Origin: Gammaproteobacteria bacterium
GTDB taxonomy: Bacteria; Pseudomonadota; Gammaproteobacteria; SURF-13
Length of the DNA: 64,000 nt
Reading direction: 5' to 3'
NCBI GenBank assembly: GCA_016195665.1
Contig: JACPZD010000037.1
Coordinates: forward strand, 46,030-110,029
The notes beneath the pieces are model-generated. The model was not told the origin of the DNA and ran no database searches. It saw nothing but the letters and a program-made list of their open reading frames with translations. Numbering within the stretch: position 1 is the stretch's first letter; the number at the start of each line of letters is the position of its first letter. A program made the position numbers and the translations under genes. Below are positions 58,764 to 64,000 of this stretch, one piece after another.

Positions 58764-58799
58764 AATGAAATAGAAAACGGGGCGGCGTTGCGCCGCCCC
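58764..58799 (-). terminator. Rho-independent terminator of cbbLS
   Basis: On the minus strand, stem GGGGCGGCG, loop CAA, stem CGCCGCCCC (58779-58799), followed by GTTTTCTATTTC. It starts 13 bases after the cbbS stop. It should end most cbbLS transcripts and leave cbbX to read-through or to its own promoter, which fits the low dose of activase needed. Confidence 0.85.
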
Positions 58800-58811
58800 T
58801 TTATAACAGAA

Positions 58812-59252
58812 TTACTTACCGTACCGCTCACCCTCAGGTTTGTCGGTAGCGTAAGAGTGGATGGTGTAACGAATGTTACGTCCTTCCGTTTCTTGACGCA
58901 CCAAGCCAAAACCCGGTTCATTCTTGGGCCGATTAACAATATACGACATGGTCGGACTTTCCACACCGCGTGTGGAGTCAAAAGCCGTTACGCGGATATA
59001 GTGATTCGGGAAGGTCTTACGGCAGTTGTTGATCTCCATCAAAATTCCGGCGGGATCTTTAAGGTCGAACATCGGATTGCCATACATTTCCCAATAGGTA
59101 TTGCGCGGGTGAGGATCGTCGGTGTATTCAACGCCTATCGCCCAGTTGTTGTTCAACGCGTACTTGATCTGCGCGGTGATTTGCGCGTCGGTCAGGTCGG
59201 GCAGGAACGAAAACTGTCCCTGCGTAACCTTATTGCCCGGATTGGTCATCAT
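58812..59252 (-). CDS. cbbS: RuBisCO small subunit, Form IC
   Basis: A 146-residue small subunit. The opening [20 protein letters not shown] and the C-terminal extension ([18 protein letters not shown]) are typical of the red-type (IC/ID) small subunit, which has a longer tail than the Form IA type and forms the central beta-barrel. It has an AAGGAG ribosome-binding site 8 bases before the first ATG; a second ATG follows directly. Located 22 bases after cbbL. Confidence 0.96.
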   Translation of the reverse strand: MMTNPGNKVTQGQFSFLPDLTDAQITAQIKYALNNNWAIGVEYTDDPHPRNTYWEMYGNPMFDLKDPAGILMEINNCRKTFPNHYIRVTAFDSTRGVESPTMSYIVNRPKNEPGFGLVRQETEGRNIRYTIHSYATDKPEGERYGK

Positions 59253-59274
59253 AATCGTTTCTCCTTGATATCAA

Positions 59275-60771
<1,497 letters not shown>

Positions 60772-60888
60772 CTAAAATAAGGGTGAAAAGACACCTCGCA
60801 CCTGTATTAGAGCGAGGCCGATGCTATAACTGAAATGTACTTTACACAGCCAAAATCATAAATAACATTCAGTATTTTTGATTCTTAG

Positions 60889-60906
60889 TATAAGATGTAG
60901 CTTATA
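60889..60906. promoter_or_regulatory. Probable CbbR operator in the cbbL-cbbR spacer
   Basis: TATAAG N6 CTTATA, an 18-bp inverted repeat of the T-N11-A type bound by LysR regulators. It lies 16 bases before the cbbR ATG and about 126 bases before the cbbL ATG. The spacer (60763-60921) is unusually AT-rich and should hold both promoters. The binding function is inferred from position and form. Confidence 0.65.
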
Positions 60907-60921
60907 TACGGAGTCTGTCTC

Positions 60922-61896
60922 ATGATTAACACCAGTTTGCGGCAACTGCGCATCTTCGACGCTGTGGTGCGCCATTTAAGCTACACGCGCGCGGCCAGGG
61001 AGCTGCATCTGACACAGCCCGCGGTATCCATGCAAATCAAGCAGTTGGAAGAAAACACCGGCATCGCCTTGTTTGAGCAGGTGGGGAAGAAGATTTACCT
61101 CACCGAAGCGGGCAAAGAACTGCACCATTACAGCAGTGGCGTCGCCCATCAATTGGCCGAGGCCGAAACGGTGCTGGAGGAGTTGAAGGGGATCAAGCGC
61201 GGAAAACTGACCATCTCGGTGGTAAGCACCGCCAAATATTTTGCGCCTTACCTGCTGGCCCTGTTCAGCAAACGCTACCCGCAGGTGACGGTGAATCTGG
61301 AGGTTACCAATCGTGAGTCCCTGCTCGCGCATCTCGCCGCCAACGACCGGGACATGGTGATTATGGGCGTGCCGCCGCCGCAGCAGGATTTTGTCGCCGA
61401 GCCATTTATGGAAAATCCACTGGTGGTGATCGCGCCTTATAATCACCCGCTTACCCAGCAGCGCGCCATTCCGCTGGAGCGACTGCAACAGGAGACCTTT
61501 CTGATCCGCGAGCCCGGCTCCGGCACACGCATCGCCATGGAGCGCTTTTTCTCCGAACACAAGGTACAGATGATTACCGGCATGGAGATGAACAGCAACG
61601 AAGCGATTAAGCAGGGCGTCCAGGCGGGCTTGGGTCTGGGCATCGTCTCGGTGCACACCGTGGCGCTGGAGATGGAGGTACAGCGCCTGGCAGTATTGGA
61701 TGTCGTGCACATGCCGGTCATCCGCCACTGGTACATCGTACACCGCAAGGACAAACGCCTGTCGCCGGTCGCACAAGCATTCAAGTCATTCGTCCTCAAG
61801 GAGGCTCGGCAGTTGTTGGAGTTACAGCTCAATCATGACCCGGCGCGGCTTGCGCAGCGCAAGGCAAGGCCTCGGCTTAAGGCGGTGAAAATCTAG
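60922..61896 (+). CDS. cbbR: CbbR, LysR-type regulator of CO2 fixation
   Basis: A 324-residue LysR protein. The N-terminal helix-turn-helix (LSYTRAARELHLTQPAVSMQIKQLE) is followed by a linker helix and a type 2 periplasmic-binding effector domain (KLTISVVSTAKYFAPYLLALF), which in CbbR senses metabolites of the Calvin cycle. It is divergent from cbbL, the usual place. Its stop TAG is the first triplet of a hairpin-type repeat sequence (TAGCAGGCTGCC). Confidence 0.95.
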   Translation: MINTSLRQLRIFDAVVRHLSYTRAARELHLTQPAVSMQIKQLEENTGIALFEQVGKKIYLTEAGKELHHYSSGVAHQLAEAETVLEELKGIKRGKLTISVVSTAKYFAPYLLALFSKRYPQVTVNLEVTNRESLLAHLAANDRDMVIMGVPPPQQDFVAEPFMENPLVVIAPYNHPLTQQRAIPLERLQQETFLIREPGSGTRIAMERFFSEHKVQMITGMEMNSNEAIKQGVQAGLGLGIVSVHTVALEMEVQRLAVLDVVHMPVIRHWYIVHRKDKRLSPVAQAFKSFVLKEARQLLELQLNHDPARLAQRKARPRLKAVKI

Positions 61897-61943
61897 CAGG
61901 CTGCCGGAAAGCAGTCTGCGTGCAGCGCAATGGCAAGCTGCGA

Positions 61944-62062
61944 CGCACAGGGAAGAGCGGTAGCGAAGGGTTCTGCTAGTGTCGGTCGCTCCCGGCGTCC
62001 TGCCTACGGCGACATTGGTGCATCCATGTACGGCACGGGAGGCAGGACGCCGGGAGCGACCG
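61944..62062. repeat. Intergenic copy of the CGGGAGGCAGGA palindromic repeat
   Basis: A tail CGCACAGGGAAGAGCGGTAG, then CGAAGGGTTCTGC-AGTGTC, is followed by the full hairpin GGTCGCTCCCGGCGTCCTGC ... GGCAGGACGCCGGGAGCGAC. The tail matches the hflX copy (15055-15122) at about 41 of 44 bases. It is nested in a second hairpin element (61894-62115) and fills the 223-base gap between cbbR and mcdB. Confidence 0.93.
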
Positions 62063-62119
62063 AAGTAACAAGCGTGGTGCGAAAAGCGCCGCAAGGGCCG
62101 CCATTTTTCAAGCGACGCA

Positions 62120-62380
62120 TCAATCCGGCCAGATGCGCTCCGGGTGGAGATTACGCAACGGATCATCCGGGCTGGACTGAGCCTGACCCGACTGCCGCGC
62201 ACGGGGGGGCGCGACCTGTAGCTTGCCAGGCTTGGCTGCTCGGGGATGTACTGGTGTCATGGGTGGCAGGTCGCCGGGAGCGACAACTTCTTCCTGCGCA
62301 ACATGTTCCGTCTTGGCGGCGCGCACCGCCCCGGCCAATTTGCTCGATAAATCTTTTTTACCCGCGGGTGTCTTGCTCAT
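62120..62380 (-). CDS. mcdB: McdB-like carboxysome positioning protein (alpha type)
   Basis: An 86-residue, low-complexity, probably disordered protein. A basic N-terminus ([22 protein letters not shown]), a Pro/Ala/Gln-rich middle and a C-terminus ending ERIWPD with a lone Trp match what is known of alpha-McdB: short, disordered, with a conserved C-terminal Trp. It overlaps mcdA by 23 bases. The middle part ([17 protein letters not shown]) aligns with the palindromic repeat peptide VAPGVLPPATLVLP. McdB is expected to link carboxysomes to McdA on the nucleoid. Identification rests on context and on these features. Confidence 0.75.
   Translation of the reverse strand: MSKTPAGKKDLSSKLAGAVRAAKTEHVAQEEVVAPGDLPPMTPVHPRAAKPGKLQVAPPRARQSGQAQSSPDDPLRNLHPERIWPD
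62245..62285. repeat. Diverged palindromic-repeat copy inside mcdB
   Basis: GATGTACTGGTGTCATGGGT then GGCAGGTCGCCGGGAGCGAC; about 35 of 43 bases agree with the 53402-53440 segment. It encodes [14 protein letters not shown] on the minus strand in the mcdB frame. It is older or more diverged than the other copies. Confidence 0.75.
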
Positions 62381-63017
62381 ACAACATTACCTCCTCGATG
62401 ACTGCTTCCAGTTCCTGCGCCGCCGCCTGCGCGCGTTTGCCAAAGTTGAAAACGCTCGCGCCCTCCAGCGCGCAACTGCGATATACGGCGCGCCGTTTAA
62501 CGGTCTGCGTAAATGCAGGCAGGCCGAGTTCCGCCAAAGCCGTATGCATGGAACGCGCCATGGCATTGCGCGGCTCGACTTGATTTAACAGCACGCGCGC
62601 GCGCAACGCGCTGTTTTCGCGCCGCGCGAGATCAATCAGCTCGGCCATACGCACGCTGCCCCATAAATCAGCGGGCGAAGGCAGCACCGGGATAATCGCC
62701 AAATCCGCCAGCAGCAAGATATCCCGCAGGCCCTCATAAGCCCCCGAGGGAGGGCAGTCCACAATAATAAATTCATGGGCATCGCGCAAAGCGGGCAACA
62801 CACGCCCCACGGCCGCCGGTGCGGCCACCGTCATCACCGGCAACCCGCGCGCGGCGTCCGCCATGCGCGCCCATTGCATGGCCGAGCCTTGCGGGTCGGC
62901 ATCCACCAATAAACAGGTGCCGCGCTGCGCAAATCCGGCCGCCAGATTCAGCGCCAGCGTGGTTTTGCCTACCCCGCCCTTTTGGTTAATGACGGCATAG
63001 ATTTTTCCCGCCGTCAT
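62358..63017 (-). CDS. mcdA: McdA-like ParA-family ATPase (carboxysome distribution)
   Basis: A 219-residue ParA/MinD protein. The deviant Walker A KGGVGKTT has the signature Lys at residue 13; switch I and II are [14 protein letters not shown] and [10 protein letters not shown]. With McdB, such ATPases space alpha-carboxysomes over the nucleoid. Its location among csoS1, bfr and acRAF, with mcdB after it, separates it from plasmid or chromosome ParA. It overlaps acRAF by 4 bases. Confidence 0.9.
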   Translation of the reverse strand: MTAGKIYAVINQKGGVGKTTLALNLAAGFAQRGTCLLVDADPQGSAMQWARMADAARGLPVMTVAAPAAVGRVLPALRDAHEFIIVDCPPSGAYEGLRDILLLADLAIIPVLPSPADLWGSVRMAELIDLARRENSALRARVLLNQVEPRNAMARSMHTALAELGLPAFTQTVKRRAVYRSCALEGASVFNFGKRAQAAAQELEAVIEEVMLYEQDTRG

Positions 63018-63304
63018 TGCTGCGCACCGCGCGCCGGATCGGTGAGATCGTCAATGCGCGCGGCGAACTCGAAATCCTTGTGCTCCAGTTGCTCGCCGTT
63101 GCGAGCGTGAACGGTCACATTGACGTAATTGACGCCGAAGCTGGTGTCCGGATAATAACCCTGCTCCTCCGACAGCCCGGCCATGGCGTCCAAAAAACTG
63201 CGTGTTTCATTGTAGCCGCTGAATTGAAAGCGTCGGCTGAGCAAGGGTGGACGCTCACGCCATTGCCACTCCGGCGGCGCCTCAGCGGGCCGTTCATTAC
63301 GCAT
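63014..63304 (-). CDS. acRAF, RuBisCO assembly factor (pterin carbinolamine dehydratase-like)
   Basis: A 96-residue protein of the PCD-like fold ([47 protein letters not shown]). In alpha-carboxysome clusters this protein acts as a RuBisCO assembly factor, not an active dehydratase: the catalytic His triad of true PCD is not evident ([17 protein letters not shown]). I use the ATG at 63304, with an 8-base overlap with the upstream ferritin-like gene; longer frames are shadows of that gene. Confidence 0.85.
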   Translation of the reverse strand: MRNERPAEAPPEWQWRERPPLLSRRFQFSGYNETRSFLDAMAGLSEEQGYYPDTSFGVNYVNVTVHARNGEQLEHKDFEFAARIDDLTDPARGAQQ

Positions 63305-63752
63305 GGTCGCGCTCCGCGTGCTGAGTCCGTATCCACTCATCAAGTTCATGGATATGCTCCACCTCGTCGTCCAGTATTTTGACGAACAGGGCGCGGCAAC
63401 GCTCATCGCGCGCGCGCGCGCAGTAGCGCGCCGCCTCCTCATACAGGCGCACGGCTTCGACCTCCAGCAGCCGGTCGTGACGCAACAGCCCGGGCAAGTC
63501 GTCGGCCAGGCGCGTGGGCGTGAGCGCGGCGGAGGCGGGCGCGACTCCGCGTACCAGCAGCTCTTCCATGAGCAACGAAGCATGGCTCAGTTCCGCAGCG
63601 ACATCCTCGCGCAAGCGCTCGCTCGCCTGCGTCATGCCCCACAGCGCGGTCAGCTTCGCCTGCGCCAGGTACTGCTGCACCGCCACCAGCTCGTGCGTTA
63701 ACGCGCGGTTTAGGTAACTGATGATGCGCAAATCCGCTGTCATGGGTGCCAT
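63297..63752 (-). CDS. Ferritin-like (bacterioferritin-family) protein of the carboxysome cluster
   Basis: A 151-residue four-helix protein. Candidate di-iron ligands lie in THELVAVQQYLAQ, RLREDVAAELSHASLL, and the C-terminal DDEVEHIHELDEW (ExxH type). Similar bacterioferritin-like genes lie downstream of csoS1 in many alpha-carboxysome loci; their role is unknown. A second ATG at 63743 is possible. A 41-base gap with a palindrome separates it from csoS1. Confidence 0.82.
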   Translation of the reverse strand: MAPMTADLRIISYLNRALTHELVAVQQYLAQAKLTALWGMTQASERLREDVAAELSHASLLMEELLVRGVAPASAALTPTRLADDLPGLLRHDRLLEVEAVRLYEEAARYCARARDERCRALFVKILDDEVEHIHELDEWIRTQHAERDHA

Positions 63753-63762
63753 CTTGGGCTTG

Positions 63763-63785
63763 GGCCGAATGAATTCGGCCCTACA
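63763..63785. repeat. GGCCGAATGAATTCGGCC palindrome, copy 2
   Basis: Identical in the 18-bp palindrome and the CTACA tail to the copy at 23868-23890. It lies between csoS1 and the ferritin-like gene and could form a hairpin between the two. Confidence 0.88.
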
Positions 63786-63793
63786 GCCGCGCC

Positions 63794-64000
63794 TTAGCTA
63801 CGCGCCTGCGTGATGTCGCCATCGCGACCGCCGCCACTTTTACCGTCCGGCTTGTTGGGCAGGATCTGCTCCACCTCGCCGTGCACGCGCGCGATGATGT
63901 GCGCCGCCACCAGGCCGTCACCCACGCGCTCGCACGCATCCGCGCCAGCACGCACCGCCGCGTTCACCGCGCCGGTCTCGCCACGCACCAGCACCGTGAC
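63794..64000 (-). CDS. csoS1: CsoS1-type BMC carboxysome shell protein, C-terminal part
   Basis: The last about 68 residues of a shell hexamer protein; the N-terminus lies right of the window. VTVLVRGETGAVNAAVRAGADACERVGDGLVAAHIIARVH is almost the consensus of CsoS1A/B/C. The C-terminal tail (EQILPNKPDGKSGGGRDGDI) is somewhat longer than usual. It shows that an alpha-carboxysome operon lies just beyond the right edge and reads into this window. Which of the csoS1 paralogues it is cannot be decided. Confidence 0.95.
   Translation of the reverse strand, partial: VTVLVRGETGAVNAAVRAGADACERVGDGLVAAHIIARVHGEVEQILPNKPDGKSGGGRDGDITQARS

Noticed and set aside
61930..62583. A 217-codon plus-strand frame across the repeat after cbbR
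   Set aside because: It runs through a repeat and antisense to mcdB and mcdA; no conserved protein features.
62358..63017. ParA considered as a plasmid or chromosome partition protein
   Set aside because: No parB or parS nearby; the neighbours csoS1, bfr, acRAF and the McdB-like gene point to carboxysome positioning.

Overview
The window looks like chromosomal DNA of a GC-rich, autotrophic gammaproteobacterium. The lineage is suggested by three conserved gene orders: nnr-tsaE-amiC-mutL-miaA-hfq-hflX-hflK-hflC-hisZ-purA, pgsA-perM-hda beside purMN, and IscA/YfhL. Autotrophy is shown by a red-type (Form IC) RuBisCO operon with CbbX activase and CbbR regulator, a beta-carbonic anhydrase, and the end of an alpha-carboxysome (cso) cluster at the right edge. 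I cannot name a species. No tRNA, rRNA, CRISPR array or prophage was recognised.

Layout. 1-9.3 kb: 3' part of leuA, a WrbA-like flavoprotein, a small lipoprotein, the operon pgsA-perM-hda-GGDEF/EAL (each junction a 4-bp overlap), and divergent purM-purN-DUF3108. 9.4-23.8 kb: one long minus-strand housekeeping run from iscA and yfhL down to purA; purA carries a 1-base frameshift in a homopolymer. 23.9-35.2 kb: proS, a glycogen block (glgB divergent from glgC-GH57-malQ), a type II toxin-antitoxin pair, a YheT hydrolase and a MarC-family protein. 35.4-45.6 kb: membrane-lipid genes (methyltransferase, pgpA), a short secretin-like protein, nadC, a signalling block (PAS histidine kinase, CheY/Rcp1-like regulator, REC-PAS-PAS-GGDEF-EAL protein) and nhaA. 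45.8-56.9 kb: tsaC/sua5, purC, terC, purK, purE, psiE, nfi, an ion transporter, a P-type cation ATPase and purU. 56.9-64 kb: carbonic anhydrase, cbbX, cbbS, cbbL, divergent cbbR, then mcdB-mcdA-acRAF-bfr-csoS1 (minus strand), which handle carboxysome positioning, RuBisCO assembly and the shell.

The most unusual feature is the density of short palindromic repeats, at least seven families. One GC-rich family (about 52-bp half unit, 102-bp full hairpin) lies inside protein-coding genes without breaking them: hflX, nnr, twice in the P-type ATPase gene, and in diverged form in mcdB. It adds 17-34 codons in frame, and different copies are read in different frames. This resembles in principle the Rickettsia palindromic elements. 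A second family of nested hairpins abuts or supplies stop codons (malQ, cbbR, the secretin-like gene, the GGDEF-EAL gene). Other elements seem to have supplied a ribosome-binding site (nhaA) or an N-terminus (nadC).

Functionally, the right end combines CO2 supply and fixation. The Form IC RuBisCO with CbbX sits back to back with the distribution and assembly genes of an alpha-carboxysome. The glycogen block can store and remobilise the fixed carbon.
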